NCBI GenBank assembly: GCA_950295325.1
Contig: OX485809.1
Coordinates: 16,678,001 to 16,742,000, forward strand
Direction: 5' to 3'
DNA from: Polytrichum commune
Taxonomy: Eukaryota > Streptophyta > Polytrichopsida > Polytrichales > Polytrichaceae
Length of the DNA stretch: 64,000 nt
Below, in pieces: positions 22,829 to 33,879 of the stretch (position 1 is the first letter of the stretch; the number at the start of each line of letters is the position of its first letter). Under the pieces are notes generated by a model. That model did no database searches. It saw only the letters and a list, made by a program, of their open reading frames with translations, and was not told where the DNA came from. A program made the translations under genes and the position numbers.

Positions 22829-25800
22829 CGTCCAACTTTGTTAGACCTGTAGTTGGACGCACAGGGTCTGGCCTTGTAGTTTTGGGGTGAGCGGCCACCC
22901 TAATCGTATAATATTTAAAGGTGCAAATGACTGTGTCTAGAATAATTTTTGTCATTCTTCCCTGTGTTCGTGGTATTCTGTTGTTATTGTTGTTGTTATT
23001 GCTGTTGTTTTTGTAATGTTATTGCTAATGTGTTGATACTTGTTTTGAAATATTTATAAAACTTATTTCATTTGTTTTAGGACCAATCAATGGATTTGGA
23101 AAGAACGACTCTTATTTCTACTGATGATGATTCCACAATGCATTCAACTCAAGATCGTCCATCTCAACGAGTTCATCATCATCAGGACATATCGTCAAAT
23201 CTTCATATTAAGAAAAGAAAAAATGAATCCCTCGATGATTTTGACTCGGATGAAGATAATGATGGTAATAATAAAATTTATCAAGAGAAAGTGTGGGAGC
23301 TTACGAACAAACGAAAGGTCAATTCCACTTCCACAATTTCTTCAATCCGTGTTGGACCTAATGCTCGCTTGCGTATACCCTTATGTCGCATGGTTCCTAT
23401 GCCGATTGTGCGTCCTGCTTTGAAGGGTGACATTACTAAATTGGAGGCGGATTTTTTCAATGGTTATCGTGATGGTGACCGTGTGTTTTATATATCGGCC
23501 ACCGATTCTAAGGGAAACTTTCAATTCGTGGATGATGAGGTTCGCGCATCTTGGAGCCCAAATTGGGCTCAAGCCAATGCCCTGTTTGAATCTCAATTGG
23601 ATACAGATTTGTCATTGACGTCATACAAGAACAAGATGTTTTTTATATGGGATGGAAATCACAGATTTCTTGCTTGGAAAAATTATATTGACCGCGTATA
23701 CACCAAAAATTATGAACGTCATGTCTTTGTGGATTCTATCATTTTGGCGCCCGAGCCTGACGACATTCCAAGTTTGTTGACTGCTATGCATGACATCAAC
23801 AAGTAATGTTCTTGCCTATTCTTTTATACTTATTTCTAGTTTATATTTTATTTTCCAAATTATATCATCATGAATCTAATCAATTTAATGTTTCTTTTAG
23901 GTGAACCGAAAATTCTCACGTATCCACCAATTTGGTGCATACTTTATATCGGATGCAAAGTATTGGCACCATGCCTTTGACTTCCTTCAGAAAGCAAATG
24001 GATCCAAAAAGTTATAAACGATGTGAGGAAAAGTCCGTCGAAACTTGGTATTCTTTGACACGACCAATTTTTTTGGATTACATGTATAGTGTAAGTTCTT
24101 CTACCATTGCTAATATGTGCCTTATGTTTATTCACCTTCATTTTACATTACATCTATATGAACTTATAAATATTGACTTTTGTTTGATTTTTCAGCAAGA
24201 ACTTGTTGAGGCTAGCGATATTGCTCTCAACCAGTACAATGAAACTCATCCTCTTGAACGGACATCAGACGGAGTTTCAAAAGCAATGTCCGCAGCTGTC
24301 AACAAAAAACGTGCAATGTTATCTTCTAGTTTTACGAAACAACTAGCGATTGCCAATATCAACCTTACCTCTGCTTTCCTTGAAGAAGTTAAGCACCATT
24401 GGGGTTCATTTTCGGTGCCTGAAATGCTACAAGAGAAACTTCATCGTGTTGCTGTCAGTGTTGTGGATGCAGAAGTCAAAGTTGGATGGCTCAAGCTTTG
24501 GAATGGCAATAGATTTGACAAAGATGCATTGCATTTCCCGAAATCGCCCCTCTCTGATTCTGCACTTGATGATTGGTTATCAAAGTCTACATATTGGGCA
24601 CAGTTGGAAAAAAAGGCTATCGAAGAGCTTCAAAGTATTCTTTCATCTCCTCTTCAGTTGCCTGCAGATGTGCCTACTCTCTCCGAGTATATCCAAAGCT
24701 GGAAGTTTGCGGCTTTTAATTCAATATTCTATCGTGAATTCCAAAGCGGAAAAGTTAAAAAACACAACGGTTGGGATGAGCAACCTAATATTGATCTTAC
24801 TATGAAACGTGTATTATACAGGTACAACCTAATCTTATTATTTTTTTGATTTTTTTTATTCCATTTGTCAAATTGTCATGAAATATTTGACTTACAATAT
24901 TTTGTGTGTAGGTATTTTCGATATGTTTTGATTCCACATAAATGCGTTATAGGGGAACCTCGTTTTTTCCCAAATTGGCGTGACACTGGTGCAGGAGATT
25001 CATGCATGTTCACTACTGATATTTGTTTGGATTGGTCGCTCCCACACTATGAGGATTGTGGTTGGTATCTTGATTGTCCTAAGGATGCATGTCCGTCAAG
25101 TGAGAAGACAATCCGTCAGATAAATGATGCTAAAAATGTGGATCCTCGTGATACTGCAATTTTGCAAGCACAAATTGTGCAGCTTAAACTTAGAGAGCCA
25201 GAACCAAAAGAGACAAAACGTCGTAAGAGGAAACATGTTCCTAAAACCAAAATACAAGATCAATCGGATATTTCACAACATGAAGAATTGCTTGTTCTTT
25301 CCAATGATTTGGATAAGAATCCACTTGGAGGGGAAAGTTCAAAGTATACGTGCGATGTATTGGAATTCCATTACTCGAGCACCTATGACGCTATTCATCG
25401 TGCGCCAACGAATATTTTGAGAAAAGAGTTATTCATACTGAAGAACTTTCTCACGCTCTCTTTTGCTCGATCTACTGCTGTCAAGAACAAGTCTGAAGGG
25501 GTTGAAGTAGGCCCTCCTGAGTGGATCCAATGGCGGACATTTCTTGAAAACGTAAGTATTATTGTTTTGGTATTTTCTGTAATGTTCTTACTTTCATTTG
25601 GATTTTATTTTGTGTCTTATATTGTGATATATTGTGGTATTTCAGTTCAAAGACAATCGCGAATTTCATGTCATGGGAAGTCCGACTCCATTTGCCGTTG
25701 ACTTGGTTTTTCTGCAATTTCCCGACGGTCTTGACTTCAACCTCTCCAATAGACCTGCTGAAATTCCTCTTTGGAATAAATATTACAAGAACTGGATGGT

Positions 25801-27029
25801 TGCAACAATGTCCTTGTGCAAGTCCATCTTGTCTGATGATGGCGTCCTCATAGTATTTTCTGCTATCGATATGCAAACCAAGAAGGTTTTGAATTCAACC
25901 TTACACAACGGCAACATGAAAGTTCTTAGGACTTTTATTTGCCTCAATTCGTACATGGTGTTCAAGGATCCGGAGTCTCCAACCTACACCGTAAGTATAA
26001 CATATCACAATTGTTTCTATTTAATTATTTTGGTGTTATTTGCATTGTATATAGTTTTAACACAATTTATATTTTTTTGTAGACTCCGGCATTTATGGCT
26101 CATGTCTTGGTAAGGGATTTTACTACCACAAAATCCACGAGACAACCAAACTCCACTTTTTTTGGCACTGGATTGAAAAGCAAAAACTTGCTTTTCAATT
26201 TTGTGGATGAAAAAAACATGTTTCTTCAAAAATCGGGAAGACCTTGGAGGGGGCCATATCAAAAATCGCCGCGTTTTTTTTCAAGATCTTATTGAATTGT
26301 TTACACCATCGAATGGACGCGTTGTTGATTTGACATGTTCCACTGGAGCTTCTATCCTAGCAACACGCGCATGTGGCAGACATCTGCTTGCATTTGAGGG
26401 TGATAATGACATGTTTGAGCACATATTGAAACCGCTTTTGGAAAACGTTTTGAAAGAGGGGTCATCTAAGGAGAATATACAAGATCTCACAAAAGAAGAT
26501 GATAACCTCTCAGATGAGGAGATGCTTGAATTTGAGTGTGAGTAAGTTTTAATACAATAAATTTTTATTCAATTCATTTGTTTCATTCAATTCATTGGTT
26601 CATTTTTATTTCTTCACATTATTTACATGTTTCATCGATTTGATTTCAGGAATACGATTGGAAAGAGGACATGTCTCCCGTTTTGGGCACATAGACAATT
26701 CCTACGAAGTCCAAGCCGTAGCCCGCGTCTCCCATCATATGCCGAGAATGTTGCAATTGCAATGTTGAATCTCGAAGATTCGGATCCAAATGAAGAATCT
26801 TGCTATAGTTCCAAAATCAATTCGCAATGCAAAGGTGCTCGAATATATATAGATGACGAGGCAAAAGATAGTTTCATGTCTAGTGCTACTACTGATGAAT
26901 AAATTTTTGGACTTCATGTTGTTTATCCTTCTCAACCCTCTTATTACTAAACCCTAAAATCATCATTTTTAAGGCCACAATTCCACGGTTATAGGATATT
27001 GGTGGCCCTATTACCAAAATTTTCATCTT

Positions 27030-27098
27030 CCTCACTGCTCATAAGTTACCGCTCATCCCTCACCGCTCATTGCTCACCGCTCATAAGATAGCACTCCC
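27030..27098 (-). repeat. Right terminal inverted repeat
   Basis: Read on the complement it starts GGGAGTGCTATCTTATGA and continues with GAGCGGTGA/GAGCAATGA-type motifs, matching the left end at 15,475. Confidence 0.75.
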
Positions 27099-27109
27099 CT
27101 AAGATACAT
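27099..27109. repeat. Right target-site duplication of the 11.6-kb transposon
   Basis: Exact second copy of CTAAGATACAT. Confidence 0.8.
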
Positions 27110-27117
27110 ATGCCAAT

Positions 27118-27212
27118 CAACACAATGCTCATATGTCCCAACTGTTGGACAAACATTTTGGGACATAAAACTCCAGGGGGTAGGACAATCGTTTTGGGAC
27201 GAAGGGAGTGGA
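27118..27212. repeat. Stowaway-like MITE remnant
   Basis: GTTTTGGGACGAAGGGAG is the complement of the CTCCCTYCGTCCCAAAA end typical of plant Stowaway MITEs; an opposing TTTTGGGACATAAA end lies about 40 bases upstream. Very short, so only a fragment. Confidence 0.35.
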
Positions 27213-27628
27213 TCTTTGTATTGTCATTGTTATTGCTACATTTTTTCTCAGTGCTTCCATAATATACGTGTCACTATTATGCTCTAAATTGCAAGTCGAG
27301 TGTGAGCTTTTAGCATTGCCTTCAAATTGAAAAATGGATGCACAATATGAAAGGCGACATGGAGTTTGAGCTCTTTAAGCAACACTCCAAGGATATCGCA
27401 GACAAGTGGACTTGATAGCATATAGAAGTGAAAGACCAATCTAGGAATGACGACATCCTTTGGAATCACCTTCACTACATGTTTGAAGCGGAAGTTGAAG
27501 AACCATTAAAAAAATGTAAGAAAATGTTCAAGAGATGCAAGAAACACCTAAAAAGTCTCCGATTGAAAGCATATTACTTGAGTAAAATGACCGTTGCTCA
27601 AATGAAAACTATCAAGGTTATGACCGAC
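27213..27628. other. Intergenic, no gene recognised
   Basis: One 67-codon lysine-rich open frame on the plus strand (27,428-27,631) has no recognisable family and no flanking splice structure. Confidence 0.4.
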
Positions 27629-27631
27629 TAA

Positions 27632-28129
27632 GGGCCACTTCACACACGAGACTGAGAGCCCGTGACCATACACTTCAAGCACTCTCATTGGTGGAAAAGG
27701 TGGAGCCGGTCCAAGTTCGCTTCACACTACGCTCGAGGGGCCAACGGAGTATGTGACTACAAGATGGATGTAAAGTCCACATGGATTCGTACATGGCATC
27801 AAATGGATCATGTTTCATGGTCACTTGGACTATTCTCAAAAACCACCTCTTGGAGGTAGGCCTAACACAAAACCGAGAGACCATGACACTCTGAGCGTTC
27901 ACGACCGTTGATTTATTATATGTTATCATATGTGAGGACCCACATAAATAAAAATCCATTGAAAGAGCATTTGGTTGAGGGTCCGGTCACATATGACTTC
28001 ACACTACACTTGAGGGTATGTGACTGCACTACATGATTTTGGAGGTGCCTTGGGATGGCCTTTGGACACTTTCATTTGGGCTGTCACAATTTCATGGTCA
28101 TGGCTCTTGGCTCGTGTGTGAAGTGGCCC
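27632..28129. mobile_element. 498-bp MITE, PIF/Harbinger-like, copy A
   Basis: Terminal inverted repeats GGGCCACTTCACACACGAG / CTCGTGTGTGAAGTGGCCC with a TAA duplication on both sides (27,629-27,631 and 28,130-28,132). The TAA target site is typical of PIF/Harbinger elements. No coding capacity. Two further copies are at 41,439 and 43,049. Confidence 0.85.
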
Positions 28130-28132
28130 TAA

Positions 28133-31100
28133 TTGTGTCGTGCACAAGAGTCAAGCAGAGACAAGCCTCGTTGCTAAGTATGTGAAGGTATGCCATTTTG
28201 CTTATCTCTTGTAATTTGCAAATATAGAAACAATGTGAGTAGTTCACAGTGCTTCAAGATGGAAATTGGAGGACTGCTTAGCCCGGGGGGTGCACTCCAT
28301 TGTCAAGTTGAACACCATGTGCGATTAAAAATATATATACACTTTACATAAAGCATCACCAAAATGGGTCAAAATTTTATCAAATTTTTTTTCCATGAGT
28401 AGATATATAGGGTATCTATTACATAGTAAAAAATGGTAACCAAATTTGATAAAGTTTATTTTTATAAAACATATTGTTTCGAACTAGAGTGACACATAAT
28501 TGAACTAAAAAAATTACTACAAAAATGAAGAAACCTAAAAATTTCAAAAATATATATACAAAAGATATTATCAATGGTTATGCATGTGTGAGGAAAAAAC
28601 ATCATAATCTTTAAAATTATCTATGGCATATAATATAGGGTAGCCAACTTTTATCGCACATGGTTATGAAACATAAAGGGGGTGTGATCGCCCCGAGCTA
28701 CTTAGTTGTAATTCATGAAGATATTGCAAAATTGCAATTTGCTTCACATCATTATGACCATCAATACATGCTTCTATCTAAGTCAACCTCAAGTTTTCTC
28801 ACTACATTGGTCGAGATAGAGCAATCTAAGCTCTAGATCAACACAACTTCGTTGCCACTAACTTATATTACACTTATTGAGAATATGTTGCTACTAATGT
28901 AAAATATGCTCAAGTGACAATTGCATATTTTTTGCTATGTCCATGGAATAGTCAATGTAGTGCTCATTATTGGAATGAAATTATCCCAAATTCTTATGGT
29001 TTAAGATCTCAACATTTAAATACACGTGCATTGTGTCATATCTACCTCATGTCTATGTACGTGTGAGGCAACTCTTGAAGGTGTTAGTATGATTTCTTAC
29101 TCTATGGCTCTTGAGGCAAGTTTCTCAATATCCTTGTTACGAGAGCTTAATTTTTTGGATTAAGTTGTCCACTATGATGGACTTCTCGAGTTACATTTTA
29201 CATCATTTGTATTTCCGATGGTCTACTCAATCAAAAGATTTATGGCCCTCATTTTTTTGTTCTCGAGGATCATGTTAAGTATCATGTGATTTTGGATGCG
29301 TATGTGATGTGGATATGGAGAAATTGATGTTAGAGGTGGTGGCTAAGCTTTTCCTTTGGCATTTCGCCTTTTCATCTTTCCATCCAATGAGAAGGTTGTT
29401 ATTGGATGCATTATAGAGGAGGACTTAGAGACTTGAACTTGCTTCTTTACTAAGTGGGAGCTTCATGAAGAAGGGGTTGTAAATTTGTAGACATTGGTCT
29501 TCAATGAGCTTCGCAAACGACATGATGCCATCACCACCAATATCATGTGGACCTTCTTATCATTGCTTGGGGTTCCCAATTTTAGACCATGAGCAAGTGA
29601 AGATGAGAATGTGGTATGGCATATTGTCATAGAGGAGCTACACATTGGTAATTTTTTTGCTTTGTTTTTTTATTTGGTATTTTATTTTCCTAATTTATTG
29701 ATTAGTAGGAGTGTATTTGATGGTTATTTGTCAATTATACTTGTTAACATCCATGGTTTGGTATATTTCACACTTGTGATGTCTCTATGAAGGGATTACG
29801 AGGTTGTCATGAGTTTTTGTAGTTTGTCATGCAAGGGACTAATGGCAGATTACCACCCACGATGATGGAGCACGAGATCCATTTGGGACTATTGTTCTTC
29901 ATGGGGGAAATCGCGAAGGTGTTACTTGGTGCTTGTTACGTTAAAGAAGAGCATGTGGTAGTCACCATCAAGCAATACGTTCTTTTTTCATGTGGTAACA
30001 AGTGGTAAAGCCCTCCAACCTAAAAGTGAAGATGCTAAGTTATGAGAATATTCCTTTATTTTAAAGATTGTACCAACATATGAATTGTATATAAATAACT
30101 AACATTTCTTTGTGTTATGTAGATAGACTTGTGGATGCAGGGGAAGACCGTGTCCAATGCCATAGATTGAAGCATTGGGAAGTGTAGGTCTTAATGAATG
30201 TTCTTCAAATTAAGCGTTTCAAGATTGTGAGCTTAGGGGAGGTTGAGTAGGTTGGTGATAATGACGATAGTCTTGATGATGTAGATAACATTATCTCTAC
30301 TTCTAGAGATTGGGAACGCCTTGGACAAATTTTGGAGAGACATAGTTGGGAATCTTGGACTATCAAAAACTTACACATGTATGCATTTTGATTATATAAA
30401 ATTATGTAGTTGATTGCATTTTGAAAACCTTGCACGTGTTTGGACTTCACTTTTAGTGGTTACCTGTGTGGAAAACAGAGTTGAGATATTGAAATTTGTT
30501 AACTTTGACAAACTTCCAAAACTATAACTTCAATGGCTGATTTTGAAATTTGTGAATGGAGTGTGCTAAATTGTGCACAAATGCTAGCAAAGAAACAACT
30601 TGTAAGGAACATGTTAGGTATAAGGTCAACATGAATCTGACAATATAATTCATTTGCAACACTTATGTATGGTACTTATCTCAATTAGTTATATTGTTAG
30701 TGTGACAATGAAATGTACTTTAATATTTTTTAGTTTAGTTGTTATTGTGATTAAATAAATGATGTCATAAATTTGCATGATTCATAATTGTGAATTTTAT
30801 GTCAGAATATCTATGGTTAAAATCGTGATTTTTGCTCACTAGTTGAGAATTTTGTGCTCATTATATCATATAAAAGTTATATGAGGGCTCAATACATGAA
30901 ACTAATATTACAATTTAATTCAATGTGAATATGTTGGTCTACCTAGCCCAATGATCATGCATGTTTGTAAGAGATTAGAATTGTATTTTTCCAACGCACA
31001 TTTAATGTTGTGTATTTTTCAAAACCATCACATGTACTGATGAACAACATTTATTAGAAATTTGAATCAATTGTTTCTTACATGACTTGTATGAAGCTTA

Positions 31101-33879
31101 TATCATTATCATATTATACACCACAAAAGGATACTTAATGTAATTATAAGACCTTTGAAAGTTGTGATAATGAGAGAGAACGTAATAAAATCAGGAGGGA
31201 GGAGGGAGAGAGAAAGGGGTGCTTCACCTTGATTACATGCACAAGTAAGTGAAGACTAGGTTATGGTGGTTTGGTAAATGTCACTCCAAGAGTCTAGGCC
31301 CAAGCATCAACATGCGCACAAATGCAAATATTGTAGGCCTCTAGCAAAGAGAGTCCACATGAGAACACATGGTATATTGAAGACATAGGCAATCCTATCG
31401 GCCGAGGAGGATCTTACATGCAGGGAGGGGGGCAATGCGTGACTCAATGGCAATGCAAGGCTTCACATTGTATGTCAACCTTCTGCAAGAAACCTTCCAA
31501 ATGCTTGACAACCACCTTGCATGATTTGCAAGTACACCATAGTACCTTCATCACTTTGACTATTTATAGGTAAAAGCTTATTCTATTTTGTATTCTAGAT
31601 TCGGCAATCCTAGATTCAAAAAGGGGAAAACATATTTTCCCATATTATTTTTTGATAGTTTTAAAATTAAAATTAAAAAAGTAATTCCTTTAAAGTTTAA
31701 TAAGTGCCTAAGTGGTAAAGGTACTATGTTACATCCATTTTCTTTAATCTTTTTATACTTATAAAACTTGCAATGCAATAACAAGAGTGTGTAATACATT
31801 TGGAACATTAATGTGGTTGTTCCCCCCCCCCCTCTTATATAATAAATTTACATCTTAAGTTTCACTTTCAATCATGTTCGATTGACCATTCAATACAAGG
31901 GCTCTTTGCGATCTTTTAAAGTAGGGCCAACTAATTATACATTCTTCACACTAGGACTCAATGTGATGGCTCCATAAAATCATATGAAAATGAGGCCAAT
32001 ATTTTATCTGCAAGTAGGATTCCACTCCATCTTGGCTTGGAAGATGCATTATGTGGTTATTAGCCAAGTACATTGAGAGGGGCATGGGGGCCTTTAGATT
32101 TATGTTCAAGGAGGTCACTCTTTGTGAGATATTATTATCAGGCCTAAGTTATTCATGCCCTTGCACTAATGCATATTATCACATCATTCTAATGTAGTTT
32201 CCCCCACACCTTCTTGGTTCATCTACCTTTCTAAAACAGTGGGGACCAGTAGTGACCACCAGTAGTGACCACCAGTAGTGACCACCAGCATCACCACCCA
32301 TGTTGTATGGTGCATAAAGATTAGAAAATCACATGCAGAAGAATACATGGCGGAATAAAATTCAAAGAAATTTATTTTAAAAATATTATAGGGCACCAAG
32401 TTGTAGGAAAAAAATTTCTTCAAAGAATCATGAATGTAGTTCAGATTTATTTTCATTTCATATGAATTGTTAATAATTTATCTATAAGAGATAGGAAACC
32501 CTAAGTTCATTTTTTTTGGACTTCGAAAGAACAAGAGAAGAGGAGAGGATGAAGAGGAAAATAAATGAGGGATGAGGGGAGAAAAAGAGCTTGGTAGGAG
32601 GGGTGCTACTGCAGAAACATTGCCAAGTTGTGGAAGTTCAAATAATTGATTATTCAATGTGAACGTGTTCATGAATTTTTTGAAGTGTGTATTGCTATAC
32701 AACATGTTTATGAGGGTATTGGCGGTGCTCCTCGTACCTTACAAATAAAATGCCTTAGATTTTAGTAAGGTTTATTTTCATTGCAAAATTTGAATTCATT
32801 AGTAAATTCGTAGTATAAGGGTATTGGCAATGCCGCCCATACCTGTGAAAATATGAATAATGTAATTAGACAAATAATAGAAATGCGGTGAAGTAGTTTA
32901 TAGGATATGTCCCATGCTATTGGCAATGTTGCCAATGCCCAGGCTTCAATCGTCTACAGAGTACAAGACTATAAATTGCTCTTTGTAATTCAAATAAAGA
33001 ATCATTTTGGCATATTCATGTTGATAAGTATAATTGAAAAAGCTAATGATGAAGAACTTTTTTTTGTAAGTCCGAGATTGATACATTTGCTCCATTCTAA
33101 TCAATTTGTAAAAACTACCACATCATCTTTGTGTACATTTGGAGATACATTCAAAGTTATTTATATAATGGAATTTTGGAGAAATTTAGGGATTAATATC
33201 AAAAAATTGTAAATCTCAATCTATATTGTTTTTATAGGTAATCCAATTATTCTTCTGTTATGTCTTTCCCAATCATGCAACCTTATGTTTCCACAAATAT
33301 TGAAAGTTCATTAAAGACATTGGATCATTTTAATTTTTTTTTAATTCTACAACTCGTTTTGATAATGTGTGCACATTTGATTTCATATTCTATGATGAAA
33401 CAATTGTTAATGTTATGTTTATTTTTCTTGCATTCAATTATACTTATTACTTTATTATGATTATTTTGTTATAGTTGAATACTAATGATTCTAGTGATCA
33501 CTAAACTTTTGGTTTTAAATTACTTAATGATTCATTCAAATTTAACGTTGATTCCATTTATTCTCCCCTAAAAGTGCATGCAATTTTAAGTGATCATAAG
33601 TTTGATTCAAAATTAATCATTGAGAAACTTCACTTTCAACCGTCTTCAAAATCAAGTTTTTGTATATATTTATATTATTTATTATTTATGCATTTGGTTT
33701 GGCCCACTTTGATATTAAATGTCGTGCAATTCAAACAAAATTTCATTCATTAAAATAGACTTCGAGGTGCAATATATATATATATATGGAGAAATTATAA
33801 TATGGAAACCCAAGTGACATCTCATAATTAATAATTTTTGGAATATTCATCATAGAAAAAATTTGAAGAATTTCATTAA
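28133..33879. other. AT-rich intergenic DNA, no intact gene
   Basis: Fragments between 29,370 and 30,370 look like decayed coding sequence with in-frame stops (for example a VFNELRKRHDAITTNIMWTF-like stretch), but I cannot assign a family. A 15-bp minisatellite (CAGTAGTGACCACC-type, about 32,244-32,290) and purine-rich runs near 31,190 are present. Nothing else supported. Confidence 0.5.

Larger units (their letters stand above)
20719..26902 (+). pseudogene. ParB-like domain / DNA methyltransferase-like fusion protein (8 exons, mildly disrupted)
   Basis: Exons: 20,719-21,000; 23,081-23,803; 23,901-24,090; 24,196-24,821; 24,912-25,551; 25,646-25,990; 26,083-26,541; 26,650-26,902, about 1,170 residues. 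Exon 1 encodes a basic, then acidic leader with an NLS-like VRPKRRRMK. Exon 2 has a ParB/sulfiredoxin-like region with IWDGNHRFLAW (D near residue 285), matching the DGxHR signature of ParB-type domains. Exon 5 has a second basic stretch (TKRRKRKH). Exons 6-7 resemble an N4/N6-type methyltransferase in permuted order: VDLVFLQFP at the DPPY position, then a KSGRPWRGPYQKSPRFF segment and a SAM-binding-like VVDLTCSTGAS...GRHLLAFEGD. The catalytic DPPY is not conserved. Lesions: a lost G at the exon 2 donor, one extra base in exon 3 (about 23,930-24,000) and one extra T in an 8-T run at 26,274-26,281. Exon phases otherwise fit exactly. Prokaryotic ParB-methylase fusions are known; a transposon-borne plant version is the novelty. 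Confidence 0.65.
15475..27098. mobile_element. 11.6-kb MULE-like DNA transposon with divergent transposase and ParB/methyltransferase-like genes
   Basis: The left end (from 15,475) and the right end (to 27,098) form an imperfect terminal inverted repeat. By hand alignment about 53 of 62 positions agree without gaps from GCTATCTTATGA inward, and most mismatches are transitions. The termini are built from repeated GAGC(A/G)(A/G)TGA motifs. An exact 11-bp direct repeat flanks the element. Inside lie a minus-strand MULE-type transposase gene (20,213 to 16,381) and a plus-strand gene for a ParB-like/DNA methyltransferase-like protein (20,719 to 26,902), separated by a 505-bp shared promoter region. 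Intron 1 of each gene carries palindrome arrays. An internal duplication and a SINE-like insertion sit at the left. Both genes carry disabling lesions, so this copy probably cannot move alone. Confidence 0.8.
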
